Numbered from the stretch's first letter, positions 22,090 to 33,494 are shown. The stretch: DNA of 64,000 bases from Microglena sp. YARC (GCA_022414725.1 CM039464.1:37759372-37823371), one strand, 5' to 3'. Made by a program: numbers and translations. The notes: generated by a model from the sequence alone, not told the origin.

Positions 22090-22760
22090 CTCAAGGCGTA
22101 CTGTTTTTTTTTATGTCTAAAGCATGCAAGCAAACAAACATCCACCATCCGCACTTCTTCAGGTATTATGTAATTCGGGCATGCCGGAGTGGGCTGATGG
22201 TAGTACTGAGTCTGCTCTCGCCAAGACACGTTAGGTTGCAGCTCGCAATGCTTCTCACTGTTTTGCTCAACTGTGTCCAATCGCCTTATGCATTCAACAT
22301 CCACCGTCCGCACCTTCTCAGGTTTACTCTTGTGATTGCATCTGGGGTTGGCTGATTGGTAAGGCACTGAGTCGCGCTGCTACGCAAAGAATACGTTAGG
22401 TTGCACTACAAGTTCTTGCTCACTTGCTCAACTGTCTAAGTCCTTGTCGACATGGACAATGCAACACAATCCACACCTGATTTCAGGTAATTATGTGATT
22501 CTCATCGTTGATGCTGATGGTAGCACTGAGTCTGCTCTCCCAAGGACATGTTAGGTTGCACTCGCAGACTCTTGGCTCACTATAGGCTCACTGTCTAACC
22601 CTTATGCATTTCAACATAACACCGATCGCACACCTTCTTCAGGTATCATGGGTGAATTCGCATCTGGAGTGGCCGGCGATCACTGGGGTCTGCTCTCCCA
22701 AGGATTCTTCGACGCATAGCCCAGTCGATGTGGCAGGGCAAAAACAAATGCAACGTTGTG
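22090..22760. repeat. ~175-bp tandem repeat
   Basis: Three to four units share CATCCACCATCCGCACTTCT, TCAGGTATTATGTAATTC, GCTGATGGTAGTACTGAGTC, TGCTCTCGCCAAGACACGTTAGGTTGCA and a CTCACTG-rich end. Units differ by several indels. Confidence 0.8.
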
Positions 22761-24190
22761 CAGGTCACCTCGTGATGTGTCGAGGTTGAGAAAGTCCTTA
22801 TGCCCTGTACAACCGTTAGTCTGATTAACTCCAATTAGCGAGGAATGGCAACTCCAAATTCGAAACTGAATCCTCTGTGTAGAAGGATAGTTTTGTGTAT
22901 GGAACGCCCACCTCCGGGGTGAAAGTTCCTTTCACACAACTTCAAAAACAAGTGAAGTTGGTTCCTCAGTTGCATGCCACTTGTTTAAGATTCTGTAGTG
23001 TGTGGTGTTTAGGGCATTTTGCTCGACCAATCTTCGGAGTGAAGACAATTTAATAGCCAGGGTAAAGATGTAAACGCGACCAAGCAAGTTTTATTAGATG
23101 TGGTAATTTTCATTACCGGTAGTTCCTGCACAAGGCGCGCTGCTGGCCAATCTTATAATTCTTCATTGATTTCTCGGAGGTTGGTCAAGTTCCCTTGCAG
23201 CCTAGTAAGGAACCCCTGGACTACATATATAAATATATGGTGGCCGAGGTTGTTTTTGTGTAGCAACAAGGGATTGTTATGCCTCAAAGGATGGTCTCCC
23301 TGGCACTGCCTTGGGATTGGAAAGGATTTGATGGGATCGGCGAAGTCACTCCTCGCTGAACGGAGGAAGTAGGGTACGCCCGTTTGCGTTCGGGAGTTAC
23401 CGACCCACTACGCAAGCACACCTGCACCGCTGGGGCCCCAAAAGTTAATATAAGAAAAAAAAAAATAAGTAATTGGGCTGGACCGTGCGTATTTATTTTT
23501 ACAGCCCAGAGGTCGCCAAATAGGCTTAAAGGACTTACCCAAGCTGTAAAACAGGAAAGGCAGTTCGAAAAAACAAGTAATAGTGAACTGAAACCCCAAC
23601 AAATCGAAAACGATGGGGGGCCAGAGCTCGTGTGGTGTAAACAAGTTACCTTCACGTGTCATGCCATGTTTAATCATTAAGGTAACAAAGGTGGTTTTCC
23701 ACCTTTTTTGAATTAGGGCGCCTGACTTATTCAACCTGTGGTTCATTACATTGTTGGCGGAATAGAATCGATAGGAAAGGGAGGGGAATGATGCAAACTA
23801 CGGAACGGAATTTAAACTTGAAATGGGCTGGTGACTGTGAGATTTTACGGAATCGAATTACATGGGAGATGACACTCGATAGAGGCGGCGCTACAGAAGA
23901 GCGGCTGTTCTCTGCCGAGGACTGGAGATTAGGATCCACGGTGACGGACACTAAGACACTGGGAATCGGACAGGAGGCAGTTCGTCAGCTGAAAACATTT
24001 TCATAATGGTAAGGTGCATTAATAACTAAATCGTGCTCGATTCCTTATTAGGCAACAAAAAATCCTTTCAAAGTTTAAAAGGGGCTTCATCAAAAGTGCA
24101 TTTAATTCTGTAAACACTCTCCTGACCGACCGGCCCAGATCCATGCGTAAAGGGGGGCCGTGGGACGAGGAATTGACAAAACTGATTTCG
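22761..24190. other. No clear gene
   Basis: Open frames at 23100-23372, 23384-23680 and 23788-24006 (+) have no motifs I recognise. A TATA-like ACATATATAAATATATGG lies at 23222-23239. Sequence is non-repetitive, so an unrecognised gene is possible. Confidence 0.4.
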
Positions 24191-24191
24191 G

Positions 24192-24261
24192 CTCTCCCTA
24201 GCAGTTCGAACTGCTGACCTACAGATTAAAGTCTGGCGCTCTACAACTGAGCTAAGGGAGA
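24192..24261 (-). tRNA. tRNA-Lys(UUU)-like, three bases short
   Basis: Read on the minus strand, a 7-bp acceptor stem (TCTCCCT / AGGGAGA), a D arm (GCTCAGTTGTAGAGC), an anticodon arm (CCAGACTTTAATCTGT) and a T arm (AGCAG TTCGAA CTGCT) are all present. The D loop has one G where GG is expected, the anticodon loop is CTTTAA instead of CTTTTAA, and the T loop lacks one base before the stem. All three are losses from short homopolymers. With them the anticodon would be TTT (lysine). It is either a true tRNA gene damaged by read errors or a pseudogene. No intron is seen and CCA is not fully encoded. Confidence 0.75.
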
Positions 24262-24329
24262 CATGCTAACATGTATGGATGGTAAACTTATGCAAGAATT
24301 CTATTTCTTCGCCACCGAAACCAGTCGGT

Positions 24330-24500
24330 GAGGCCCAGTCTGGAGGGCGGTATGGTCCAGAACCCCGTGGGGTAAAGCTTCACGCCAAAACGGGGAGAAG
24401 TTCGTCCCCACTGTCGAAGACAGTGGTGTTCGGAGTCCGTTCCCTCGGGGCGGTGGTGTTTCCCACTGCAGGCATAAGTGGCCATTGTAATCTTCTCTCT
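24330..24500 (+). mobile_element. tRNA-derived SINE-like copy
   Basis: Shares GGGGAGAAGTTCGTCCCCAC, the hairpin ACTGTCGAAGACAGT, TCGGAGTCCGTTCCCTCGGG, GCGGTGGTGTTTCCCACTGC and the tail TTGTAATCTTC with copies at 10.96 and 30.13 kb. It lies directly upstream of a LINE coding region, so it could alternatively be part of that element's 5' end. Confidence 0.6.
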
Positions 24501-24568
24501 TGGTGCTGCCCCGGGTTGCGCTTCCTCTCGTCAAATGTGGTGTGGTCTAAACGCCCCCACCCGTTGTT

Positions 24569-25070
24569 ATCATACAATTAGTTGGCTTTGGGCCAAACTC
24601 AATGCTCATGTTATTCTTGTTCAAGAAAACCCTCCTTGGTTGCCAAAAGGCGATTTACTCATGCTGAACTTCATCTCTCTACAAGCCACCCAACAAACTA
24701 GTGGTTTCCTATCTGTGTTTTGGGGATTGGGTCGAGAGGACGGAGGTAATCATGCTGGCGTTGGCATCCTTGTGCGGTCTGATTTGGTGCACTCTGGGCG
24801 CCTGGTCATTCACCGCCCGGACAAGCCCCCTTACAACACACCATCATGTGGATGACGGCTTCTCTCCTCTCCATATCTTGGGGGGGGCATAAGTTTTGTT
24901 TGGGCCTCAGTCTACTTCCGTCAGGGGACGCTATGAAGGCAAGCGTTTTGTTTTCTTACTTCTGTGTTAGGCCCATTCTATCAGCTAATCGGTCTCGTCT
25001 GGCTTCTTATGGGGGATTTCAATTTCACCCTTGATGCTAATGTGGACAGGTTTCGCACTCACTGATCCCC
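24569..25070 (+). pseudogene. APE-type endonuclease domain of family C
   Basis: The segment HVILVQENPPWL (24608) matches the metal-binding glutamate region, and GVGILVRSDL (24762) the next block. In another frame, FVWASVYFRQG is followed by LLMGDFNFTLDANVDRF (25005-25055), the GDFN...DR signature of L1-type endonucleases. One in-frame TGA or TAG and at least one frameshift interrupt it. In active elements this domain nicks target DNA to prime reverse transcription. Confidence 0.85.
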
Positions 25071-26207
25071 TCTCTCCTCACCCCTCTCCTCATCGTGATG
25101 TTGCTACGTCCTCGGTGTTTACCTCCTCTGTGTCCAGACCTTCTTGTGCTTTCGGCACCTCCACCCCACAAACGGTCTTACACGCATTTTTGGGGTACGG
25201 GGGCGTCTGGCTTGATCGCTAAGCCCATGTCTCGTCCCTATATATGCTCCCGTATGTTTTTGCAATGTCAGCCTGTCAATTGCCTGATGCTCTGATCATA
25301 GGCCCCCCTCCTCTCATCTCTCCTGCACCGCGGACAAGTCGGCCCAGGTTTTCTCAGCCGCAGCCGCCGTATGCATTTTGCTAAGATTGAAGACCGCGGG
25401 ACAATTTCTTCCGATTGGCTCGGAGCTAGCCAGTCTTCTTGCTCCTCCACCTGAGGCTGAGGAGGCATTTCTCTCAGTGGTGGCCGGCGGTTCAAAACCA
25501 AGTGGCAGGTAAAGCAGTTCTTTGAATCGGCTTGACTGCAGCCCGCTACGCAATCCTCTTCAGCGGAGGTCCTCATTAGCAAAAATAAACTTGGCCACCT
25601 TCCATTTCTTTGGTTGAGGATGGCGTGCCTTGCCACAGGAGTGATAACTCATAGACAGACCCTTTTTCTGGCAACGGCAGATGGGGAGCAGCTTGTGTCC
25701 TCAGCTGAAACAGCACGGCGGACTGGCTTCCCATGCACAAGAGCGACCGGGGCTTGCCTCTGCTAACAAAATTGAGCGGCCACCTCCTGCGTCGGCGGTT
25801 GGTGCCCCTCCTCAGGGCCCCAGTGGGGGGGGCTTGTGACTGGACCTTCCATCCAAATGTGGTGGCGGAGCTTACTGGGCTTTCTGTCTCCTCTGTACCC
25901 CCTCTGCTATCCTGGTGCCAGGAGGAAGTCATGGCAAGCTCATCGCCAGGCATCCTCTAGTCTTCGCTCCATCTGTGGCAGATGAGGTTGGCTCTTTGAC
26001 GGTTCGACCAGGTGAATGTCGCATAGCCATTCGTCGGTCTCCCCAGGCAAGTCGCTGGACCTGATGGCATCCCGATGAGCTCTATCGCGATATCGTACTT
26101 TGCGGATTCTTCACCCCTCTGCTTGTCGGCTGTACTCTGCATGGTACAAAAAGGACTCCTTCTCCTGAGTTTCTGGAGGGCTCGCTCATCATCCTCGGGA
26201 AAGGGGG

Positions 26208-27000
26208 GTGATAAACTGGAATGCTGGTAATTACCGACTATTACCTTGCGATACAGACTACGTGGTATTTTTGGGCAAGGTGTCTAGCCAACAGGCTGGG
26301 CCGGTCATGAATCGGATCATTTCCCAGAGCAATCCGCCTTTCTGCCGTGCCGGCAGATTTGGGGATGCTATCTTATTTCTTCAACTTCTCCTGAGTTGCT
26401 CAAAGCGGCAGAATAAATCTGGGGTGTTGGCCTTTCTGGACTTCCGGAAGGCATATAAACACCCTGGACCGTGCTTCCTTTTCCAATGCTAGAGGGTTGC
26501 TGGCCTTGGGCGGTGGTTTCCTTACGTGGGTTCGCTTCTCCTGTCCTCTACAGCCACCCGAGCTATGGTTAATGGGTTCGGTCGCTGAGCTTTTGAGTTC
26601 TTGGCCGGTGTCGAGCCAAGGGATCCACTGTCAATTCTCCTCGTTTCTCTTGCCATGCAAGCACTCCAACACTGGTTGCTCACAAGAATATCGGAATGGA
26701 TATTAAACCTGGATCTCCTTGTACGTAGGGCTGCAAATATGCGGATGATACGATTGTCCCGCTGCGTTCCCTGGACCCAGCAACAGTTGGCAGGCTTTCT
26801 AAACTGCCTTACCTTTTTGGTCAGGCATCAGGGCTGTACCTCAATCATTCAAGAGCAAGTTGCTTCCTATTGGCGTTCTATCCCTCCTCTCCCAGTCCAG
26901 ATTCTGGGCTTCCCAGTGGTTTGCAGAAGCCACACTTTGGGGGTCTCGTTCACAAATGGGATCTCCCACTTGCCCCCGATGACCCTCAATGGTCAGAACG
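26208..27000 (+). pseudogene. Reverse transcriptase domain of family C
   Basis: An N-terminal block (GNYRLLPCDTDYVVFLGKV), motif A (FLDFRKAY, 26433-26456), the DPLSILLVSLAMQALQHWL block (about 26618) and the catalytic YADD (26738-26749) are all visible. They are distributed over different frames, so the protein is broken. Motif A retains its aspartate and YADD both aspartates, suggesting loss of function through frameshifts and not catalytic change. Confidence 0.9.
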
Positions 27001-28429
27001 GCTTGCCACAGTCGAACGCTGCTTCTCGCGCTTAGCAAGCTGCGCCTCTCATCTTTCGGCAGGGCTTCTCTTCGTCTTCGTATGGCCTTAGCACTTACTT
27101 TACATGCTGAGTTTGGTGGCATTCCTCAAGAGGGTGGTCAAGTGCCTATGCCTTATGCACAAGCTGGTGGATAGAGGTTTGGGACTGCTGATAAGGCTCG
27201 GGTTCTTCAGGAGTTCCTCTGCCTTCTCACAGGCTCCCCATGCAAGGAGGTCTTGGTGTCATGTCCTGGCAGCACCATATTACCGAAGCCGACATGCTAT
27301 GTGGGAGTTCGTCTTTTCCGAGGTCTTGCGAGAGGGCTCCAGCCATGGTCGCCTTTGTGGCTTCTTGTAGCCCAAGAGCTTCTCCTTCATCTCATGCCTC
27401 AGTCGCATGGCTGCCAGCCTCCGGCGCTAGCGTTCCCTACATGCTTCTAGGGACACTACCACTCAAGACATAGCGGGTGGCCCAGGGTTACCTCATGCCC
27501 GTTGCGCGTATGGCCATGGGGATTTGCTGCCATTCCGCCACCTAAGCTGGTCCTCTGACGGGATGTCACTTACAGGCCCGTTTGGAGCTGGGTCATGGTG
27601 TCACCAAGCACGCGCTTTGGGGAAAACCCTTTTTCTGACGCGCCCGTTACCATCTACCCCAGGTGTGTACTCAACGCCCTCCTTGTGTCTCCTATGGCAC
27701 TTTCTTGATGATGTGTTTTATCGCTCATGCAGATCCCCTCATTGGTCTGTGTCGCAGATGCGGTACGTATCTCCTCCTCCCTTTCGGACGCCTTAGCAGA
27801 GTGCACTCGTCGACACTGACTGGACGGGTGACCAGCGTCGTCATACTGCTCCACTTCTGTGTGGCACCCTGAACTGGCCGTGTTGGGCTGTCCACCATGC
27901 CCTTTGGCATGCTCAAATGTTGTCGGCGATCCCACAATGTGTCACTTTTGCTGACTCCCTGCTTTCTTCTATTCCTCAAGGGTGGCTGTCATCCTTGCCC
28001 TCCGCTTTCTCCCCATCCTGGTCCTTCTTCCCCCTCCCTCTCCTTCTCTTTCACTCCTGTCTGCCCCGGGCTCCTGGAAACTCGCCAGCCCCCCCACCTG
28101 TTTCCTCATGCGCCTCTCGTCTCCGGCTGGGATGGATCCTTCCTGTTCCCCTTTTCCCCTCCTCTTCAACTTGGTCGCCAGCTACGCTGGGTAAGTTAGG
28201 TCAAACTTGGGACTTCTTTACTGAATAGCTGCCACAGGACGGCTTCAAGCAGAGGCCAGGGCTGTGTATGTGGGTCTAGCAATGGGCCACCCACAATCCC
28301 CGGTATGTGACAGGATGTACCCGGATGTTTGCTCGGCGTTTTGTCTGCTCTCGCTCTGGTCCTTTCCTTGGGAAAACCAACAGAAGGAAATCTGTGGCGT
28401 CTTGCAGCTGATGGGGTCCGTGGAGCATC

Positions 28430-28530
28430 AATCCAGGTTACAGTTTCATTGCCCATGTTGCCCTGATGCGCCTCCAGACTCAGATGCTCGTATGCACAGT
28501 TTTTGGACTTGTCCGTGGCTGTGGCGGTTC
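28430..28530 (+). pseudogene. RT-associated zinc finger of family C
   Basis: HCPCCPDAPPDSDARMHSFW followed by TCP fits the C-x2-C...H...C pattern found C-terminal to RT in plant-type LINEs. A downstream helical region continues to about 28.85 kb in other frames. Confidence 0.75.
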
Positions 28531-29335
28531 GAGATGCTATTCAGACCACCCTGCTTGCGCTACCACTGTCCCCTCCAACGGGCCAGCCTCTGGTTGTGCT
28601 ACCCCCGCCTTCTTCGACTATTAATCTGGAGGTGTGGGTGTTGTTCTGCCTTGCTGCTCTGTCAGCCATGGATCATGGTCGACTGCAAGCGTGGGGTTGC
28701 ACTATGCAGCCTCTAATCAGGCTCTTCTTAACCAAGGTCAACGCACTCTCTATGAGGTGTGGGGACTTAACTAATCGCACGAGGTGGCATCCCGCCCTAT
28801 TCTCTGGTCCGGGCTGGGGCCCTTGCTGTGACTGGATTTTTGGGCCGCATCACTGACTTTGTAGCCATTGGGGCACCCCCGGATGATTGGGAGGACACTG
28901 TGGACTCTTCTCACCCTTCATTAGTCATGGGGGAGCCAGGGTCAATATGGGTTCTCCCCCTCAAACTTTTCCGCATGAAGATGCTTCCTCATCCACGATC
29001 CTCCCCTTTCTCCTCCCCCCATCCCACCTTCACCATCTACGCTCTTCACTCCTGTTCTCCCATGGTTTCCACTGGTACCCTCCCTTCTCACACGCACCGG
29101 TTAGGTAGCCAACTGATTTTGCCAGAAGAGTGGTCTTACGATTAGCTGATACCTTTTTGCTAGTCTTTTCATTGCACGCGCCTGCTTGCTTGCCTCTTTC
29201 CGCTCCTCTTTTCAGCTCCTCTTTCTTGGGTGCCAAGCATTAGTTCGCTCTCGGGTTCCGTACGTCACAGGACACCCTTTTGTATAGTTTCTTTGGTTTG
29301 GCCCTTCATGCCCGCAGTTTTCGGGTTTGGGTTTG

Positions 29336-29375
29336 GGGTTTAGGATTACCAGTTTCCACCCTGGATCCTAAACCC
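29336..29375. repeat. Inverted telomere-like repeat
   Basis: GGGTTTAGGAT (29336-29346) and its exact reverse complement ATCCTAAACCC (29365-29375) are separated by 18 bases. TTTGGG-type units extend leftward from 29322 and CCCTAACCCC rightward. It resembles two telomere stubs joined head to head, or a terminator-like hairpin. Confidence 0.75.
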
Positions 29376-29884
29376 TAACCCCTCCCTTCTCCTTTTCGCC
29401 TCCCTTTCTCGCTGGCTGTGCTTAGATTGTTGGTTTCGTTTTTCTAGTAATAGCTCTAGTTTGTGGCTTCTGGTGTCCGGGCTGGGCAGGTTACCAAGTG
29501 TGGTGGATTCTCTTGCCCTAACATGTGTGCCTGCTTTCTGAGTCTTGCTAGATTGGTTTCTGGCCTCTCTGTTTTCGGCTGGCCTCCCCCTTTCCTTCGT
29601 GGGGTGTCTATGGTTATCATCCTTGACACTCCGGTCCTTTTCTGCAAGTTGGCTGTGTCGGGTTGTCTTGTGCTTTCTTCCTTTGAAGGCATTGTCGCTG
29701 CATATTAAGGTGCTCATAGCGCATGCCCTTGGGTGGTATTTAGTTCTTTTAGTTTGGCCTTCCTCTCTTGTGGTTGGTGGGCTTAGTGTTCTGGATTGCT
29801 TACTTTTGCATCCCTCCCCTTTCCGCTCTCCTTTACGCCTCTAGTTTGTTTCCTTTGTGGGGACTTGACCTAGTTTGTTTTCAA

Positions 29885-31150
29885 GTTTGTGGGGGTGCCT
29901 TCAAAACCCTCGTGCTTCCGTGTTATACAATTGGATGGTCGGCAGGCTGTGCTGCTGTCCAGTCTCGGCAGTGATTTGCTGAGTTTATGTAACGAACCCT
30001 CTCTCACAGAAAAACTGTCCAGCTGCCTCGGCGCTGTTCAGTCTCGGCATTGATTTTTGCTGAGTATGTAACTATATCCTCTCACAGACATGAGGCCCTT
30101 GTAATCTTTCTAATCTTTTTCACAGACTTTAAGGTCCAGACTCCGGTGGAACAGGTTACGCTAATCGGGAGAAGTTCGAGTCCCACTGCCGGAAGACAGC
30201 GGGTTCGGAGTCCGTTCCCTCGGGGGCGGTGGTGTTTCCACTACCAGGATAAGTGCCCATTTTAATCTTCTTCTTCTTCACAGAGCTCTCTTAGCTTTTC
30301 CCCGCTGGTCTTGGTCTTTCGCTTTTCCTCACGCTTTTCATCGTGTTAGTAGTTCTGCTTAGGTTGTTAAGTGTCCTTTCTTAGCTGTGCTTTTCCTTGT
30401 GGCGTTTTGGCTGACGGCTTGGCCTTGTGTTTGCCTTTAGATAGGGAGTGTTAAGGCCGCCTTTTTAGAGCTCTATGCCTCTCTCCTTGTTTGTTTGGTG
30501 ATTTTCCTGTGCCTTTTGTCCTTCACGTCTTCTTGTAGAATCTCGCTTTTTAGGCCTCGGCAACTCTCAGCCCTTCTACAATATACACTTAATTCGCTAG
30601 TTTCTTTACGCCTTGGTAGTTGGCATTGCTTGTTGTCAGCCTTTTATTTGCTCTTTCGTACGCTTTTTTGGAGGTCACCTCCTGGACCAGGTTCTGAGGG
30701 GTATGTTGCCCAAACCCTCACTGTTATAAAACTGTCCAGCTGCCTCGGCGCAGTTCAGTCTCGGCATTGATTTTTGCTGAGTATGTAACTATATCCTCTC
30801 TTGTTGTCAAGCCTTTTATTTGCTCTTTCGTACGCTTTTTTTGAGGTCACCTCCTGGACCAGGTTCTGAGGGGTATGTTGCCCAAACCCTCACTGTTATA
30901 AAACTGTCCAGCTGCCTCGGCGCTCGCTGTTCAGTCTCGGCATTGATTTTTGCTGAGTATGTAACTATATCCTCTCGCACAGAGGAGGAGGTCACCTCCT
31001 GGACCAGGTTCTGAGGGGTATGTTGCCCAAACCCTCACTGTTATAAAACTGTCCAGCTGCCTCGGCGCTGTTCAGTCTCGGCATTGATTTTTGCTGAGTA
31101 TGTAACTTTATCCTCCCCCCTGCACAGAAATGAGCCCCTTGTAATCTTTC
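29885..31150 (+). repeat. Amplified LINE 3' ends
   Basis: The segment AAACTGTCCAGCTGCCTCGG, CGCTGTTCAGTCTCGGCATT, GATTTTTGCTGAGTATGTAA followed by CTATATCCTCTC occurs at about 30010, 30728, 30900 and 31045, with a relative at 29950. Copies are separated by a shared GAGGTCACCTCCTGGACCAG ... GTTGCCCAAACCCTCACTG segment (30675, 30845, 30985). Copies at 30070 and 31120 end in CCCTTGTAATCTTTC. It is a tandemly duplicated 3' terminus of family C. Confidence 0.8.
30130..30270 (+). mobile_element. tRNA-derived SINE-like copy
   Basis: Includes the B-box-like AGTTCGAGTCCC, the hairpin CTGCCGGAAGACAG, TTCGGAGTCCGTTCCCTCGG and GGCGGTGGTGTTTCCACTAC, ending TTTTAATCTTCTTC. It is nested in the LINE 3'-end array, between two LINE tails. 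Confidence 0.65.
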
Positions 31151-31189
31151 TTTCACAGAAAAATAACAATAGCCTCCCTCTCTCACAGA

Positions 31190-31320
31190 CCCCCCTCTCG
31201 GATCGGGCTGGAGCACTCGCTGTGGCTGATTTCTAGGCTGGCATTGCTGATTTTGTCGCAACGGAAGAGCCCCCTCCTGAGTGGGAGAGGACCTTTTTAT
31301 CGCAACCTTGCCCGCCTTCA
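31190..31320 (+). mobile_element. Family C C-terminal fragment
   Basis: CGGGCTGGAGCACTCGCTGT and the downstream GGCATTGCTGATTTTGTCGC ... CCTGAGTGGGAGAGGACC align with 28.81-28.90 kb. It is a short remnant of a second element copy. Confidence 0.65.
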
Positions 31321-31526
31321 CCTGTCCCCTTTAGTTTCGGCCTATGTGTCTAGCTTTTGCGCAGCCCAACTTTGCCGCTCGACATGCCACACCAAGGGCC
31401 CGCGATAGCCACGTCAGACACCACCATCAACTGCAGAGGGTAGAGGCGATACCCATTTGGCGTTTTCAAGCCAACTAACTGCCTGCAGCTGCGGGTGCCA
31501 GCAGCGGTTCCGGTGACTGTTGCTGG

Positions 31527-31916
31527 ATGAGTGACGCACTGACGCCAGCTTCTCACCCGGCATTGTGGCCATACGCTCGTCCTTTCCAGCTAGCGACCAG
31601 CAAGGCGTTAGCGGCGATTTTCAGAACAAAGAGCCTCACCCTCCCAATAATGGCAGCCTGCGTTTTCGCGCGTGGAAGCATGCTGCACCTAGATCTGGCA
31701 TGCTCCCCGGGTCTGGCAGAGGTTCTCCAGGCACTGCCCTCCCCCCCCCCCCCTCCATTCCCTATTTCTTCTACCTCCCCAAGCAGCCTGCCCCCCGGGC
31801 TACGCCTCCAGCCTCCCCCCCACAATATCCGTGGCCTTAATAACGCCACGCAGATTCAAGCTATTGTTAGCCTTGGGGCTCACGCGAAGGCGCATATCAT
31901 TTGCGTCCTATAGACC
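31527..31916 (+). pseudogene. Family C element, start of APE domain
   Basis: A 128-codon frame ends with NIRGLNNATQIQAIV and AHIICVL, the typical start of an L1-like APE domain. The stop codon TAG falls where Q of the following QTHLGT motif would be, so a CAG to TAG change fits. Similarity is lost after about 31.95 kb, where an AT palindrome and a minisatellite follow. The N-terminal part is proline-rich and unassigned. Confidence 0.7.
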
Positions 31917-31934
31917 CACCTAGGGACTCATAAC

Positions 31935-32015
31935 GAGGGACCGGCATATCATATGATTTTGATAAAAGGCGAGTATGATATCATATGATATCATAACAAT
32001 TGCATCATATGATAT
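31935..32015. repeat. AT-rich palindrome element
   Basis: ATGATATCATATGATATCAT at 31975-31994 is a perfect 20-bp palindrome, with more ATCATATGAT copies around it. The same 20-mer occurs at 62796-62815. A looser relative (ATCGTATGATA) lies at about 41.98-42.05 kb. Confidence 0.85.
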
Positions 32016-32047
32016 TGCAAATAAATGGTAACTTTGGCCTAGTCAGG

Positions 32048-33494
32048 GTAGTGGGTAGGCCCCCTAGGCCTGCCTGGGTAGTGGGTAAGCAGTTAGGAGC
32101 AGAGGGAAAAGTGGTGGGCAGATTGCAGCATGCCTTTGTCGGGGCTGTCATGGCCCTATCTAGTGTCTAGGGGGCCTACCCACTACCCAGGCAGGCCTAG
32201 GGGGCCTACCCACTACCCAGGCAGGCCTAGGGGGCCTACCCACTACCCAGGCAGGCCTAGGGGGCCTACCCACTACCCAGGCAGGCCTAGGGGGCCTACC
32301 CACTACCCATGCAGGCCTAGGGGGCCTACCCACTACCCAGGCAGACCTAGGTTGGGGGCCTACCCACTACCCAGTCAGGCCTAGGGGGCCTACCTACTAC
32401 CCAGGCAGGCCTAGGGGGCCTACCCACTACCCAGGCAGGCCTAGGGGGCCTACCCACTACCCAGGCAGGCCTAGGGGGCCTACCCACAACCCAGGCAGGC
32501 CTAGGGGGCCTACCCACTACCCAGGCAGGCCTAGGGGGCCTACCCACTACCCAGGCAGGCCTAGGGGGCCTACCCACTACCCAGGCAGGCCTAGGGGGCC
32601 TACCCACTACCCAGGCAGGCCTAGGGGGCCTACCCACTATCCAGGCAGGCCTAGGGGGCCTACCCACTACCCAGGCAGGCCTAGGGGGCCTACCCACTAC
32701 CCAGGGAGTCCTAGGGGGCCTACCCACTACCCAGGCAGGCCTAGGGGGCCTACCCACTACCCAGCCAGGCCTAGGGGGCCTACCCACTACCCAGCCAGGC
32801 CTAGGGGGCCTACCCACTACCCAGCCAGGCCTAGGGGGCCTACCCACTACCCAGGCAGGCCTAGGGGGCCTACCCACTTACCCCAGGCAGGCCTAGGGGG
32901 CCTACCCACTACCCGCAGGCTAGGGGGCCTACCCACTACCAGGCAGGCTAGGGGCCTACCCACTACCCAGGCAGGCCTAGGGGGCCTACCCACTACCCAG
33001 GCAGGCCTAGGGGGGCCTACCCACTACCCAGGCAGGCCTAGGGGGGCCTACCCACTACCCAGGCAGGCCTAGGGGGCCTACCCACTACCCAGGCAGGCCT
33101 AGGGGGCCTACCCACTACCCAGGCAGGCCTAGGGGGACTACCCACTACCCAGGCAGGCCTAGGGGGCCTACCCACGACCCAGGGAGGCCTAGGGGGCCTA
33201 CCCACTACCCAGGCAGGCCTAGGGGGCCTACCCACTACCCAGGCAGGCCTAGGGGCCTACCCACTACCCAGTCAGGCCTAGGGGGCCTACCCACTACCCA
33301 GTCAGGCCTAGGGGGCCTACCCACTACCCAGGCAGGCCTAGGGGGCCTACCCACTACCCAGGCAGGCCTAGGGGGCCTACTCACTACCCAGGCAGGCCTA
33401 GGGGGCCTACCCACTACCCAGGCAGGCCTAGGGGGCCTACCCACTACCCAGGCAGGCCTAGGGGGCCTACCCACTACCCAGGCAGGCCTAGGGG
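32048..33494. repeat. 30-bp minisatellite with an inverted unit at its left
   Basis: From about 32165 to 33494 there are about 44 copies of GGCCTACCCACTACCCAGGC followed by AGGCCTAGGG. Each carries the palindromes AGGCCT and CCTAGG. At 32048-32090 a single unit lies in opposite orientation (GTAGTGGGTAGGCCCCCTAG), so the locus is a partial inverted repeat. Unit length is 10 codons; the open frames inside are not genes. No unique spacers, so not CRISPR. Confidence 0.96.

Larger units (their letters stand above)
24540..29200 (+). mobile_element. Decayed L1-like non-LTR retrotransposon, family C
   Basis: Domains occur in the usual order: apurinic-type endonuclease (24.57-25.07 kb), reverse transcriptase (26.2-27.0 kb) and an RT-associated zinc finger (about 28.44-28.51 kb). 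The coding sequence shifts frame many times and has stops, so it is inactive as written. A second 5' end is at 31.5-31.9 kb and a second C-terminal piece at 31.2-31.32 kb. Confidence 0.88.

Noticed and set aside
32165..33494. CRISPR-like regular direct repeats
   Set aside because: The 30-bp units abut with no unique spacers, and the context is eukaryotic. It is a minisatellite.
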